Notes: generated from the letters alone by a model not told the origin. DNA of 64,000 nt from Yoonia vestfoldensis SKA53 (GCF_000152785.1 NZ_CH672414.1:771472-835471), one strand, 5' to 3'. Shown: positions 45,865 through 54,475, counted from the first letter of the stretch. A program made the numbers and translations.

Positions 45865-46430
45865 GTCGTCTTTGCCTTATGCTCGGATATATCGTTCCAG
45901 ACGTCTTGGCGCGTTAGCAGCCCGTTTGTGACCTCAAACCGGTCGATGAAACGGATGCCCGCAAAGGCGGTCCCATCGGGCCATTCCCCGCTCAGCGTGC
46001 CGTGGCAATACACAACGGCATGGGCGTCCGCTGATTGCAGTGCTTCAAATCCGGCATAGGTTTTGGTCACAAAGCGGTAACGCGGTGCGGCCCAGGCGAC
46101 CAGATCCTCAAGCTTGTGCATCTGTTTGTTGCCCGGAAAGGTCATGGTGAAATCGACACCAAGAAAGCCGCGCGCGGCGTCGAGATCACGCATTTCCATC
46201 GCAGTCAGAAACTGGCGTACGATGCTGATCTGGTCGGGCTGTGCAGGGGCAGGGGTGCGGTGGGTGCGCCCGCGCATGTAATCGGCGCGCGGCATCTCGT
46301 GGATCATCACGGTGACAGCGTCGGGTGTCGCTGGCACAACGATTCGCACCGCATCTGTCAGGGCTTGGCCCAAACGGGTTTTGTCATCGTCACTATATCC
46401 TTCAAGGATATGAAGTTCGATTATTGGCAT
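45861..46430 (-). CDS. 4-oxalocrotonate tautomerase-like / SnoaL-like fusion
   Basis: A 189-residue two-domain protein. ATG 46430 is chosen because AGGGAGG lies five bases upstream and because it puts proline second ([18 protein letters not shown]), giving the free Pro1 needed by 4-oxalocrotonate-type tautomerases. That domain ends near residue 60 with [18 protein letters not shown]. From about residue 70 to 185 an NTF2-like SnoaL domain follows ([42 protein letters not shown]). Tautomerases shift keto/enol or double-bond positions; SnoaL folds can isomerise or hydrate. It is the first gene of the operon and overlaps hyuB by four bases. Confidence 0.82.
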   Translation of the reverse strand: MPIIELHILEGYSDDDKTRLGQALTDAVRIVVPATPDAVTVMIHEMPRADYMRGRTHRTPAPAQPDQISIVRQFLTAMEMRDLDAARGFLGVDFTMTFPGNKQMHKLEDLVAWAAPRYRFVTKTYAGFEALQSADAHAVVYCHGTLSGEWPDGTAFAGIRFIDRFEVTNGLLTRQDVWNDISEHKAKTT

Positions 46431-46447
46431 GCCATCCTCCCTCAAAC

Positions 46448-46466
46448 CTGTATTTTTATAATACAG
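46448..46466. promoter_or_regulatory. 19-bp palindrome, probable GntR operator over a promoter
   Basis: CTGTATT-TTTAT-AATACAG has perfect seven-base arms. It covers the predicted minus-strand -10 TATAAA (46460-46455), which pairs with TGTTCA (46483-46478) at a 17-base spacing. A second inverted repeat CAGAT-N6-ATCTG (46464-46479) overlaps it. It lies in the 140-base divergent region beside a HutC-type gene, so repression of the hyu-like operon is the simplest reading. Confidence 0.6.
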
Positions 46467-46517
46467 ATACGACTATCTGAACAGAACAAATATAATCATG
46501 AAATGCGTACAGGTTTC

Positions 46518-46545
46518 TTGCATTTGTAGAAATCGTCGCTAGGCT
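46518..46545 (+). promoter_or_regulatory. predicted promoter of the GntR-LeuCD-TRAP operon
   Basis: TTGCAT (46518-46523) and TAGGCT (46540-46545) with a 16-base spacer precede the regulator gene by 25 bases. The match is moderate. Confidence 0.35.
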
Positions 46546-46570
46546 CGGCACGAAGAGGGACCAATCAGCA

Positions 46571-47386
46571 ATGTGTGCAAAGCCTGTCGATACAGCCGCA
46601 AAAAGCCTTCCAGAGGGGGGTAAAGCGCGTCGGGTGTATTTGCAGTTGCTTGATGGGATTACGCGCGGGACATACCCCGATGGCGCGGCACTGCCCGCAG
46701 AACAGCGGCTTTGTGTGGAATTGGGTGTCTCGCGGGTGACGCTGCGCCGCGCTTTGGATGCATTAGAGGCCGAAGGGCTGATTGACCGCCGCGCAGGGGC
46801 TGGCACACGGGTGCGCACCCCGCAGCAAAAGCCCAAGATGTCGGCGGATTTTTCAACGTTGATGCCGCAGCTGGTGCAGATGGGCCATGAAACAACCGCG
46901 CGGTTGTTGTCGTTCAGCTATGGCGTGCCGCCTGCCGCGGTGGCCAATGCGATGCGGATATCGCCAACGGCGCTTGTGCAAACGGCAACGCGGCTGCGCT
47001 TGATCGACGGGCAGCCGTTTTCGCATCTGACGACCTATGTGCCGGAACATATTGCGCGGAATTATTCGGAATCCGAACTGGCGACATCGCCCCTGTTTCG
47101 CTTGCTTGAACGCTCCGGTGTCGAGGTTGAAACCGCCGATCAAAGTGTCAGTGCCACATTGGCTGGTCCCGAAGTGGCGGGCCATCTGGGGTTAAGTGTC
47201 GGTGCGCCGCTGTTGACGCTGAACCGTGTTGTGCGCGACGCCGAAGGGCGCGGTGTGGAATATCTGGCCGCGCTTTACCGGCCTGACATGTTCAAGCTGC
47301 AAATGACGCTGAGCCGTGTTGGCGCAGGCGATGCGCGCCATTGGGAACCGGTGGTCAACCCCACCCGTGCGGAGGCCGCAGAATGA
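46571..47386 (+). CDS. GntR-family regulator, HutC subfamily (UTRA domain)
   Basis: A 271-residue regulator. The winged helix-turn-helix is at about residues 18-80 (YLQLLDGITRGTYPDGAALP, ELGVSRVTLRRALDALEAEG). The UTRA effector domain follows from about 95 to 255 (LIDGQPFSHLTTYVPEHIA, VGAPLLTLNRVVRDAEGRGVEY). HutC-type repressors release DNA when they bind a pathway intermediate. The ribosome-binding site is weak. It is divergent from the hydantoinase operon and its stop overlaps the start of the LeuC-like gene (ATGA), placing the regulator, hydratase and transporter in one transcript. Confidence 0.9.
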   Translation: MCAKPVDTAAKSLPEGGKARRVYLQLLDGITRGTYPDGAALPAEQRLCVELGVSRVTLRRALDALEAEGLIDRRAGAGTRVRTPQQKPKMSADFSTLMPQLVQMGHETTARLLSFSYGVPPAAVANAMRISPTALVQTATRLRLIDGQPFSHLTTYVPEHIARNYSESELATSPLFRLLERSGVEVETADQSVSATLAGPEVAGHLGLSVGAPLLTLNRVVRDAEGRGVEYLAALYRPDMFKLQMTLSRVGAGDARHWEPVVNPTRAEAAE

Positions 47387-48765
47387 CCCTTGCGCGCAGT
47401 TTGATGGACAAGCTGTGGGATGCGCATGAAGTGCTGCGCCGCGCTGATGGCACGTCTTTGCTGTGGGTCGACCGGCATCTGGTGCATGAAGGATCGCATC
47501 ACGGCTTTGCCAAACTGGCGGCGCGCAATATGGCGCTGGCCGCACCGGAATTGACCTTTGGCGTTGTCGATCATTATGCGCCGACCCGTGCGGGCGATGT
47601 GGCCCCTGATATTCGCCGGATGATCCAGACTTTGGGCGATAATGCCCGCGCGGCAGGGATCAGATTGTTTGATCTGCACGACCCCGAACAAGGCATTGTG
47701 CATGTCATCGGACCCGAACAGGGCCTGACCTTGCCCGGTTTGCTGATCAATTGCGGCGATAGCCATACATCGACGCATGGCGCGTTCGGGGCGCTGGCCT
47801 TTGGCGTTGGTGCGACGGAAGTGACCCATATCCTTGCCACGCAAACGGTGTGGCAAAAGCGGCCAAAGACGCTGCAAATCACCTTTGACGGGGCTTTGGG
47901 TGCAGGGGTAACGGCCAAGGATATGGCGCTGCATTGGATCGCTGCATTGGGCGCGGATGGCGCGCAGGGGTTTGCGGTGGAATATGCCGGTGCCGCCGTG
48001 CGCGCGCTGAGCATGGAAGGGCGCATGACCTTGTGCAACCTGAGCATCGAAGGCGGCGCGCGCATGGGCATGATCGCGCCTGATGATGTGACATTCGCCT
48101 ATCTCAAGGGCCGCCCCTTTGCGCCTGTGGGGGCCGCATGGGATGCAGCGGTCGCAGATTGGCGGCAGTTGCATTCGGATGGGGACGCGGTCTTTGACCG
48201 CCATGTCAGCATTGATGCATCCACCATTGCCCCCACCGTGACTTGGGGCACATCGCCCGAGGATGCTTTGCCCATCACCGGCCATGTGCCGCGCGCTGAT
48301 GGGGGCAAAGATATCGGCGCAACGCTGGATTATATGGGGCTGGATGCAGGCATGGCCTTGACGCAGATCGCGATTGATCAGGTCTTTATCGGGTCTTGCA
48401 CCAATGGCCGGATCGAAGATTTGCGCATGGCGGCCAAGGTGCTGGCAGGCCGGCAGGCGGTTGTGCCGGGTCTGGTGTCGCCAGGATCGGCATTGGTGAA
48501 AAAACAGGCCGAAGACGAAGGGCTTGCGCAGATTTTCGTGCAGGCCGGTCTGGAATGGGCCGGTGCTGGCTGTTCGATGTGTGTCGGCATGAACGGTGAT
48601 CTGGTTGATGCGGGCAAGCGTTGCGCATCCTCGACAAACCGTAATTTCAAAGGGCGGCAAGGGCGCGGGGCGCGCACCCATCTGATGAGCCCTGCAATGG
48701 TCGCCGCCGCCGCGCTTACTGGACATTTGACCGATGTGCGCCCCTTGCTCGAGGGCCGGATATGA
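47383..48765 (+). CDS. aconitase-family hydratase large subunit (LeuC-like)
   Basis: A 460-residue Fe-S hydratase subunit. It has the LeuC-type CGDSHTSTHGAFG block (Cys124) and the three [4Fe-4S] cysteines: Cys339 in GSCTNGR, and Cys397 and Cys400 in CSMCVGMN. Sequence is close to the 3-isopropylmalate dehydratase large subunit, but no leuA, leuB or other leucine gene is present and it is co-transcribed with a GntR regulator and TRAP transporter. Catabolic relatives act on maleate, citraconate or dimethylmaleate. It probably hydrates or isomerises an unsaturated dicarboxylate here. ATG 47383 is set by the four-base overlap with the regulator gene. Confidence 0.88.
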   Translation: MTLARSLMDKLWDAHEVLRRADGTSLLWVDRHLVHEGSHHGFAKLAARNMALAAPELTFGVVDHYAPTRAGDVAPDIRRMIQTLGDNARAAGIRLFDLHDPEQGIVHVIGPEQGLTLPGLLINCGDSHTSTHGAFGALAFGVGATEVTHILATQTVWQKRPKTLQITFDGALGAGVTAKDMALHWIAALGADGAQGFAVEYAGAAVRALSMEGRMTLCNLSIEGGARMGMIAPDDVTFAYLKGRPFAPVGAAWDAAVADWRQLHSDGDAVFDRHVSIDASTIAPTVTWGTSPEDALPITGHVPRADGGKDIGATLDYMGLDAGMALTQIAIDQVFIGSCTNGRIEDLRMAAKVLAGRQAVVPGLVSPGSALVKKQAEDEGLAQIFVQAGLEWAGAGCSMCVGMNGDLVDAGKRCASSTNRNFKGRQGRGARTHLMSPAMVAAAALTGHLTDVRPLLEGRI

Positions 48766-49349
48766 GCGGCTGGCAAACCCTGACAGGCAGCGCCATTACC
48801 CTGCCCGAGGCCAATATCGACACCGATCAATTGATCCCCGCGCGGTTCATGTCACAGCCGCGCAGCGCGGGTTATGGCGGGTTTTTGCTGTATGACGCGC
48901 GCCAAGCGAACCCCGACCACCCGCTGGACCGGTATGCCGCCAAAGTGTTGGTGGCGGGGCGGAATTTTGGCAGCGGCAGCAGCCGTGAAGCGGCGGTTTA
49001 TGCGCTGGTCGATTATGGCATCAGGGCGGTCTTTGCACCCAGCTTTGGCGATATCTTTGCGGGCAATGCGGTGAACAACGGCTTGCTGACCGCGCAGATC
49101 GACGATGATGTGGCCGCATTTTTGGTGGCCACAATGGCGGGAAATGCCGCGGCAGCGCAGATTGATCTTGGCACAGGGCGCGCCACGATTGCGGGGCAAG
49201 ACATTGGCTTTGATCTTGATCCGGTGCGCCGCCAGAAATTGATAAATGGCTGGGATGATATTGATATGACCGCGCAATATTCCGACCAGATAACGACGTT
49301 TCGCGCAGCACATTTTGCCGCGCATCCATGGGCAATGCCCGCCACGTAA
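48762..49349 (+). CDS. aconitase-family hydratase small subunit (LeuD-like)
   Basis: A 195-residue swivel-domain partner of the LeuC-like subunit, with NIDTDQLIPARFM at the start and FGSGSSREAAVYALVDYG at the active site. In leucine-pathway LeuD this latter motif reads SSREHA; here the histidine position is alanine (residue 77), which may mark a different substrate. The start overlaps the LeuC-like gene by four bases. It forms a heterodimer with that subunit. Confidence 0.87.
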   Translation: MSGWQTLTGSAITLPEANIDTDQLIPARFMSQPRSAGYGGFLLYDARQANPDHPLDRYAAKVLVAGRNFGSGSSREAAVYALVDYGIRAVFAPSFGDIFAGNAVNNGLLTAQIDDDVAAFLVATMAGNAAAAQIDLGTGRATIAGQDIGFDLDPVRRQKLINGWDDIDMTAQYSDQITTFRAAHFAAHPWAMPAT

Positions 49350-49397
49350 ATCACCACCAAAGGCGTAAATGCGCCACTCAACAGGGAGAAAGACCAA

Positions 49398-50396
49398 ATG
49401 AAACACACATTATTCGGCGGTATCTTTGCCGCAACAGCACTGGCCAGTTCGGTCTATGCGCAAGAAACGATCACCGCCGTTCATGCGTTTCCTGAATCGC
49501 TGATCTATACGCAATCGTTTCTGGAATTCGTCGAAAAGCTAAACGTTGCAGGCGAAGGCGTGATCCAGATCGAAGTGCGCGGCGGACCCGAAGCGATCGG
49601 CATGTTCCAACAGCCTGATGCTGTGCGCTCTGGCGTGGTTGACATGGTCTATACGCCCGGCAGCTTTTATGCCGGTGCTTTGCCAGAAAAAGACGCGCTT
49701 GTGACATCAAACAGGGTTGCATCGGAAGTGCGCGAAAATGGCGGGATCGCCCTGATCGACGAAATTCACCAAGAAAAGATGGGCGTCAAATACCTTGGTT
49801 GGTTTGATTCCGGCGTTTGCTATAACTTGTGGACGCGTGAAGCCCCGACACTGGACGCGGGCGGCAATCTGGATGTTTCGGGCCTAAAGCTGCGCGGGAA
49901 TGCGGTTTATAACGCCTTCTTTACCGATTATCTGGGTGCGCAGGTGATCGATTTGCCAACCACCGAAGTCTATTCCGCGCTGGAACGCGGTGTGGTTGAT
50001 GCGACAGGCTGGACCCAGATCGGTCTGATCGATCTGAAGTGGAACGAATTCCTGAACTACCGCATCGAGCCTTGCTTTTTCTCGACCGATCTTGGTGTGA
50101 TCGTGAACCTTGAAAAGTGGAACAGCCTGTCCGACGAGGCACGCACCATTCTGCAAGATGTCGCCATCGCGCATGAGGCGGAATCAGCCGCAAAACTGGG
50201 CGCATTGCGCGATTCCGATTTTGCAGCGCTTGACGCGGCCGGCATGCAAGTTGTCACCCTCGAAGGCGAAGCCGCCGAGGCCTATCTGGCGGCTGCTGTG
50301 TCCAGCACATGGGACCGCATGAAAACGCTGATGGCAGAAAGCCCACAAGGTGCGGACAACTTTGATCGGCTGATCGAATTGTTCTACGCCAACTAA
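49398..50396 (+). CDS. TRAP transporter solute-binding protein (DctP-type)
   Basis: A 332-residue periplasmic binding protein. The signal peptide MKHTLFGGIFAATALASSVYA-Q is followed by the DctP fold, with the ligand-carboxylate arginine region LKLRGNAVYNAFF, TTEVYSALERGVVDATGW and a C-terminal long helix. DctP proteins capture organic acids; the ligand is probably the substrate of the surrounding catabolic genes. AGGGAG lies nine bases before the ATG. A palindromic hairpin separates it from dctQ. Confidence 0.9.
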   Translation: MKHTLFGGIFAATALASSVYAQETITAVHAFPESLIYTQSFLEFVEKLNVAGEGVIQIEVRGGPEAIGMFQQPDAVRSGVVDMVYTPGSFYAGALPEKDALVTSNRVASEVRENGGIALIDEIHQEKMGVKYLGWFDSGVCYNLWTREAPTLDAGGNLDVSGLKLRGNAVYNAFFTDYLGAQVIDLPTTEVYSALERGVVDATGWTQIGLIDLKWNEFLNYRIEPCFFSTDLGVIVNLEKWNSLSDEARTILQDVAIAHEAESAAKLGALRDSDFAALDAAGMQVVTLEGEAAEAYLAAAVSSTWDRMKTLMAESPQGADNFDRLIELFYAN

Positions 50397-50403
50397 AAAC
50401 AAA

Positions 50404-50430
50404 GCGCGTCGGGGATCATCCCCGGCGCGC
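50404..50430 (+). terminator. intercistronic hairpin after the DctP-type gene
   Basis: GCGCG-T-CGGGGAT-C-ATCCCCG-G-CGCGC forms a nearly complete palindrome with no T-run. It lies eight bases after the binding-protein stop and probably protects or partly terminates that message. Confidence 0.6.
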
Positions 50431-50450
50431 ACTGCATATCGGGGGGCGCA

Positions 50451-50957
50451 ATGAACACGGTCAACAAGCTTTATCTGTGGGTGTTATACACGATGGCGGG
50501 TATCGCGGGGGCGATGCTGGTCTGGCTGATGATTTCGGTTGTGACCTCGGTTGTGATGCGCAATCTGGCGCTGCAACCTTTTGCATGGCTGTTCACCTCG
50601 TCTGAATATGCGATCCTTTACATGACCATGCTGGGCGCGCCGTGGTTGGTGCGTGAAAAAGGGCATGTGCATATCGAATTGGTCACTGCGGCCTTGCCTG
50701 CTCCGACGCGCCGTATCGTCAGCCGCAGTGTTGCGGCGGCTTGTGTCGCGGTCTGTGCCTTGCTGGCATGGAAGGGCGGTGAATTGATGCTGACCAATAT
50801 TGCGCAAAACGATCTGGATGTGCGCGCCTATTATTTTCCCAAATGGATCCTGACTGCGGCTTTTCCGATCAGCTTTGGGCTGATGGCGATTGAGTTCGGC
50901 CGGTTTGTTTTTGGCACTGAACTGATGCACTCTGGCGAAGCAGGAATTCACGAATAA
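50451..50957 (+). CDS. TRAP transporter small permease (DctQ-type)
   Basis: A 168-residue membrane protein with four hydrophobic helices (about residues 14-36, 50-68, 88-108 and 128-150), matching the DctQ fold, including the conserved WLVREKGHVHIELV segment after helix 2. The start follows a GGGGGG-rich stretch. Its stop overlaps the DctM-type start by one base (TAATGG context). It scaffolds the large permease in the inner membrane. Confidence 0.88.
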   Translation: MNTVNKLYLWVLYTMAGIAGAMLVWLMISVVTSVVMRNLALQPFAWLFTSSEYAILYMTMLGAPWLVREKGHVHIELVTAALPAPTRRIVSRSVAAACVAVCALLAWKGGELMLTNIAQNDLDVRAYYFPKWILTAAFPISFGLMAIEFGRFVFGTELMHSGEAGIHE

Positions 50958-52264
50958 TGGAATGGTTTGAAGCGCTTGGCCTGCTGATCGGCTCTATTTT
51001 GGTGTTGATGGCAATCGGGATGCCGGTTGCGCTGGCGTTTTTGGCGGCCAATATCATTGGTGCATGGCTGTTTATGGGTGGTGCGCGCGGTGTCACCTTG
51101 ATGCTGAACAATGGCTTTGGCAGTTTGACGAATTTCGCGCTGGTGCCGATCCCGTTGTTTTTGCTGATGGGCGAGATTTTCTTTCATACCGGCCTTGGCG
51201 CGCGAATGTTCAATGCGATTGACAAGCTGCTGGGCCGATTGTCGGGGCGTTTAAGCTATGTCACCGTGCTGGGCGGTACGGCGTTTTCGACGCTGTCAGG
51301 GTCATCGATGGGCTCGACCGCGCTGTTGGGGTCGCTGATGGTCCCTGAAATGACCGCGCGTGGCTATAAAAAGAAAATGTCGATCGGTCCGATCCTTGGC
51401 ACTGGCGGCTTGGCGATTATCATTCCGCCTTCGGCGCTTGCGGTGTTGCTGGCGACACTGGCGCGGGTTGATGTGGGGGCCTTGTTGATCGCGGGCATTA
51501 TTCCGGGCCTTATTCTGGCGTGTTTTTACATTGCCACGATCTATATCCAGACCAAGCTGGACCCCGATGCAGCGCCTGCTTACGACGTTGAAACCTACAG
51601 TTTGGGGCAAAAACTGGGGCTGTTGTTCAAAGATATCTTGCCGATGTTGTCGGTCATGGTGCTGATCGTGTTCGGCATGGTGGGCGGCTTGATCACCCCG
51701 TCCGAGGCGGCCGCCTTTGGCGCGCTGGGTGTGTTGTTGCTGGCGGTGGTGTTTCGTTGCCTGACATGGGTGGCGCTCAAACGGTCGATCATCGGGGCGC
51801 TGCGCGTGAGCTTGATGGCCTATCTGATCGTGTTCGGGTCTGCGACATTCAGCCAGTTGCTGGCGTTTTCGGGGGCCAGTTCGGGGCTGGTGCGATGGGC
51901 GACATCCTTTGATCTGGCACCGATTGCGATGCTGTTGGTGATGTTTGGTGTGCTGTTGCTGCTGGGCATGTTCATGGAACAAATCTCGATGATGTTGCTG
52001 ACCGTGCCGATCTTTTTTCCGCTGGCGCTGACGCTGGGGTTTGATCCGGTCTGGTTCGCGCTGATCATTCTTTTGGCGCTTGAAATCAGTTTTACAACGC
52101 CGCCGTTCGGGTTGTTGTTATTCGTGATGAAAGGGGTCGCACCCAAAGACACCACGATGCGCGAAATTTATGCCGCAGCATTCCCGTATATCGGGTGTTC
52201 AATGCTATTGGTCTTCTTGCTGATCTTGTTTCCGCAATTGGCGTTGTGGCTGCCCAGTTTATAG
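50957..52264 (+). CDS. TRAP transporter large permease (DctM-type)
   Basis: A 435-residue permease with about eleven helices and the two inverted-repeat hairpin motifs of DctM: STLSGSSMGSTALLGSLMVP and GTGGLAIIIPPSALAVLLAT in the first half, and FMEQISMMLLTVPIFFPLA and LEISFTTPPFGLLLFVMKG in the second. It transports the DctP ligand using an ion gradient. It is the last gene of the operon that begins with the GntR regulator and ends ten bases before the convergent LysR gene. Confidence 0.92.
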   Translation: MEWFEALGLLIGSILVLMAIGMPVALAFLAANIIGAWLFMGGARGVTLMLNNGFGSLTNFALVPIPLFLLMGEIFFHTGLGARMFNAIDKLLGRLSGRLSYVTVLGGTAFSTLSGSSMGSTALLGSLMVPEMTARGYKKKMSIGPILGTGGLAIIIPPSALAVLLATLARVDVGALLIAGIIPGLILACFYIATIYIQTKLDPDAAPAYDVETYSLGQKLGLLFKDILPMLSVMVLIVFGMVGGLITPSEAAAFGALGVLLLAVVFRCLTWVALKRSIIGALRVSLMAYLIVFGSATFSQLLAFSGASSGLVRWATSFDLAPIAMLLVMFGVLLLLGMFMEQISMMLLTVPIFFPLALTLGFDPVWFALIILLALEISFTTPPFGLLLFVMKGVAPKDTTMREIYAAAFPYIGCSMLLVFLLILFPQLALWLPSL

Positions 52265-52273
52265 CGGCGCTGT

Positions 52274-53173
52274 TCAGGTGGTTTGCACCAAAGCCTGCAG
52301 CCACGTTGCAAAAGCATCCATGGTTGCACTTTGTGCGCGCGCCTTGGGACGGATCAGGGCGTAATAAGCGTTGCTTTGCAAGATACGCGGGTGGACTTTG
52401 TGCAGCGTGCCATTGGCCAATGCTTGTTCGGCGAAAATTGTCGGCAACAGCGCAATACCCAGCCCCGCCTGTGCGGCAGAAATCACCATGTCAAAATGTT
52501 GCACCCGTGGGCCTTGGGTGCGTTCAATCGGTGTGGCATCGGCACCGATAAACCAATCGTTCCACAATTCGGGCCGCGTTGCCAATTGGATCAGCGGATA
52601 GGTCGCCAGATCGGCGGTTGACAGAATAGTGCCGCTCGCGACCAGCCGTGGCGCGGCAACCATGATCAGCTGTTCATCAAGCAAATGCGCGACATCGGTG
52701 TCTTTGCGTGCCAGTGCCGCGCGCTGGATCGCGCCGTCAAACGGGCTGTCGGTAAAGTCGATCGGATGCAGCGTTGACGCCAGATCGATCGACACGTCAG
52801 GATGCGCATCCAAAAAGCTGGGCAAACGCGGGATCAGCCATGTCGCGGCAAAAGTGGGCAGAACCGCCAGCCGCAAGACATCGCCGCCTTTGCCAAAGGC
52901 CATCGCCATTTTTGCCGACCTTTCCAGCACGGCCAGAATATCGCGGGCATCATGCACCAAGGCGCGCCCTGCATCCGACAGGATCAGCCGTTTGCGCACA
53001 CGGTGAAACAGCAACACGCCCAAACGGTCTTCGAGGGTGCGAATGGACCGGCTGACTGCACTTTGGGTCAGGTTCAGCGCATCCGCCGCCTGTGAAACAG
53101 ACCCAAGATCGCTGCAATAGACCAATGCGCGCAACTCTTGGATGCTGGGGGTGTGATTAGACCGGTTTGCCAT
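52274..53173 (-). CDS. LysR-family regulator, probably of the glutaryl-CoA pair
   Basis: A 299-residue regulator from ATG 53173; in-frame alternatives at 53191 and 53248 would run into the gcdH promoter. The helix-turn-helix is near the N-terminus ([20 protein letters not shown], then [12 protein letters not shown]). The effector domain follows from about residue 95. It is divergent from the glutaryl-CoA dehydrogenase gene, a common LysR arrangement, with a T-N11-A box between. Glutarate or glutaryl-CoA would be the natural effector, by inference from context. Confidence 0.87.
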   Translation of the reverse strand: MANRSNHTPSIQELRALVYCSDLGSVSQAADALNLTQSAVSRSIRTLEDRLGVLLFHRVRKRLILSDAGRALVHDARDILAVLERSAKMAMAFGKGGDVLRLAVLPTFAATWLIPRLPSFLDAHPDVSIDLASTLHPIDFTDSPFDGAIQRAALARKDTDVAHLLDEQLIMVAAPRLVASGTILSTADLATYPLIQLATRPELWNDWFIGADATPIERTQGPRVQHFDMVISAAQAGLGIALLPTIFAEQALANGTLHKVHPRILQSNAYYALIRPKARAQSATMDAFATWLQALVQTT

Positions 53174-53203
53174 AATATGCGTGAAACTCATCAAGTGTGG
53201 AAT

Positions 53204-53222
53204 ATCTATCGTTACCAAAGAT
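53204..53222. promoter_or_regulatory. candidate LysR box
   Basis: ATCT and AGAT flank exactly 11 bases (T-N11-A with dyad symmetry) in the 93-base divergent region between the LysR gene and gcdH. It overlaps a weak -35-like TTACCA for gcdH. Confidence 0.4.
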
Positions 53223-53266
53223 CGCGCAGGCTTGCTAGTGTCGCGCAAAATTCAAAGGAAGCCGAA

Positions 53267-54475
53267 ATGTCGCTGAAAGCCAAAGACGCCCCCGATCTGA
53301 ACCGGTTCAATTGGGAAGACCCATTTTCATTCGACGCGCAGCTCAGCGAAGAAGAGCGCATGATGCGCGACGCGGCAAAGGCCTATGCGCAGGATAAATT
53401 GCAGCCACGGGTGATCGCCGCCTACCGCGATGAACAAACCGATGCGGACATCTTTCGCGAAATGGGTGCGATGGGGCTGTTGGGGGTGACGATCCCCGAA
53501 GAATACGGCGGTCTGGGCGGGTCTTATGTGTCTTATGGGCTAGTCGCGCGCGAAGTCGAACGTGTCGACAGCGGCTATCGCTCGATGATGTCGGTGCAAA
53601 GTTCGTTGGTGATGTATCCGATCTATGCCTACGGTTCCGAAGAACAGCGCCAGAAATATCTGCCCAAACTTGCGTCTGGGGAATGGATCGGGTGTTTTGG
53701 TCTGACCGAACCGGATGCCGGCAGTGATCCATCCGCGATGAAAACAACGGCGAAAAAAACTGCCACCGGCTATATGATTTCGGGCGCAAAAATGTGGATC
53801 TCCAACAGCCCGATTGCGGATGTTTTCGTGGTCTGGGCGAAATCAGAGGCGCATGGCGGCAAGATTCGTGGCTTTGTGCTGGAAAAGGGCATGAAGGGTC
53901 TGTCTGCCCCAAAGGTGGGTGGCAAATTATCGCTGCGCGCCAGTATCACTGGTGAAATCGTCATGGACGGTGTCGAAGTCGGCGAAGACGCGTTGCTGCC
54001 AAATGTCGAAGGGTTGAAAGGGCCGTTTGGCTGTTTGAACCGTGCGCGTTACGGGATCAGCTGGGGTGTTCTGGGCGCGGCTGAGTTTTGCATGCATGCG
54101 GCCCGCCAATACGGGCTTGACCGCAAGCAATTTGGCAAACCTTTGGCGCAAACACAGTTGCAACAGGTCAAGCTGGCAAACATGTTGACCGAAATCAGCC
54201 TGGGCCTGCAAGCCAGCCTGCGGGTGGGGCGTTTGCTGGACGAAGCCCAAGCCGCGCCTGAAATGATTTCGATCATCAAGCGCAACAATTGCGGCAAAGC
54301 GCTCGATATTGCGCGCATGTCACGCGACATGCATGGCGGCAACGGCATTTCTGAAGAATACCAGATCATGCGCCATATGGTGAACCTTGAAACCGTGAAT
54401 ACCTATGAAGGCACCCATGATGTTCACGCCCTGATCATCGGGCGCGCGATCACGGGCCTACAGGCGTTTTTCTAA
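53267..54475 (+). CDS. gcdH: glutaryl-CoA dehydrogenase
   Basis: A 402-residue acyl-CoA dehydrogenase that oxidises and decarboxylates glutaryl-CoA to crotonyl-CoA with FAD, in lysine, tryptophan or glutarate breakdown. The [17 protein letters not shown] start and PEYGG-type [16 protein letters not shown] are GcdH-like, [15 protein letters not shown] and [16 protein letters not shown] bind flavin/substrate, and the catalytic Glu381 is in [16 protein letters not shown] 53267 has AGGAA six bases upstream; the frame is open to 53138. The CoA-transferase that follows by 21 bases would supply glutaryl-CoA. Confidence 0.93.
   Translation: MSLKAKDAPDLNRFNWEDPFSFDAQLSEEERMMRDAAKAYAQDKLQPRVIAAYRDEQTDADIFREMGAMGLLGVTIPEEYGGLGGSYVSYGLVAREVERVDSGYRSMMSVQSSLVMYPIYAYGSEEQRQKYLPKLASGEWIGCFGLTEPDAGSDPSAMKTTAKKTATGYMISGAKMWISNSPIADVFVVWAKSEAHGGKIRGFVLEKGMKGLSAPKVGGKLSLRASITGEIVMDGVEVGEDALLPNVEGLKGPFGCLNRARYGISWGVLGAAEFCMHAARQYGLDRKQFGKPLAQTQLQQVKLANMLTEISLGLQASLRVGRLLDEAQAAPEMISIIKRNNCGKALDIARMSRDMHGGNGISEEYQIMRHMVNLETVNTYEGTHDVHALIIGRAITGLQAFF

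Noticed and set aside
39252..46430. Creatinine or N-methylhydantoin degradation as the pathway of the hyuAB operon
   Set aside because: The isochorismatase-fold protein lacks the cysteine needed for N-carbamoylsarcosine amidase, and no creatininase or sarcosine oxidase is present.
47383..49349. Calling the pair leuC and leuD of leucine synthesis
   Set aside because: No other leucine gene is near, the active-site histidine of LeuD is replaced, and the operon contains a GntR regulator and TRAP transporter.
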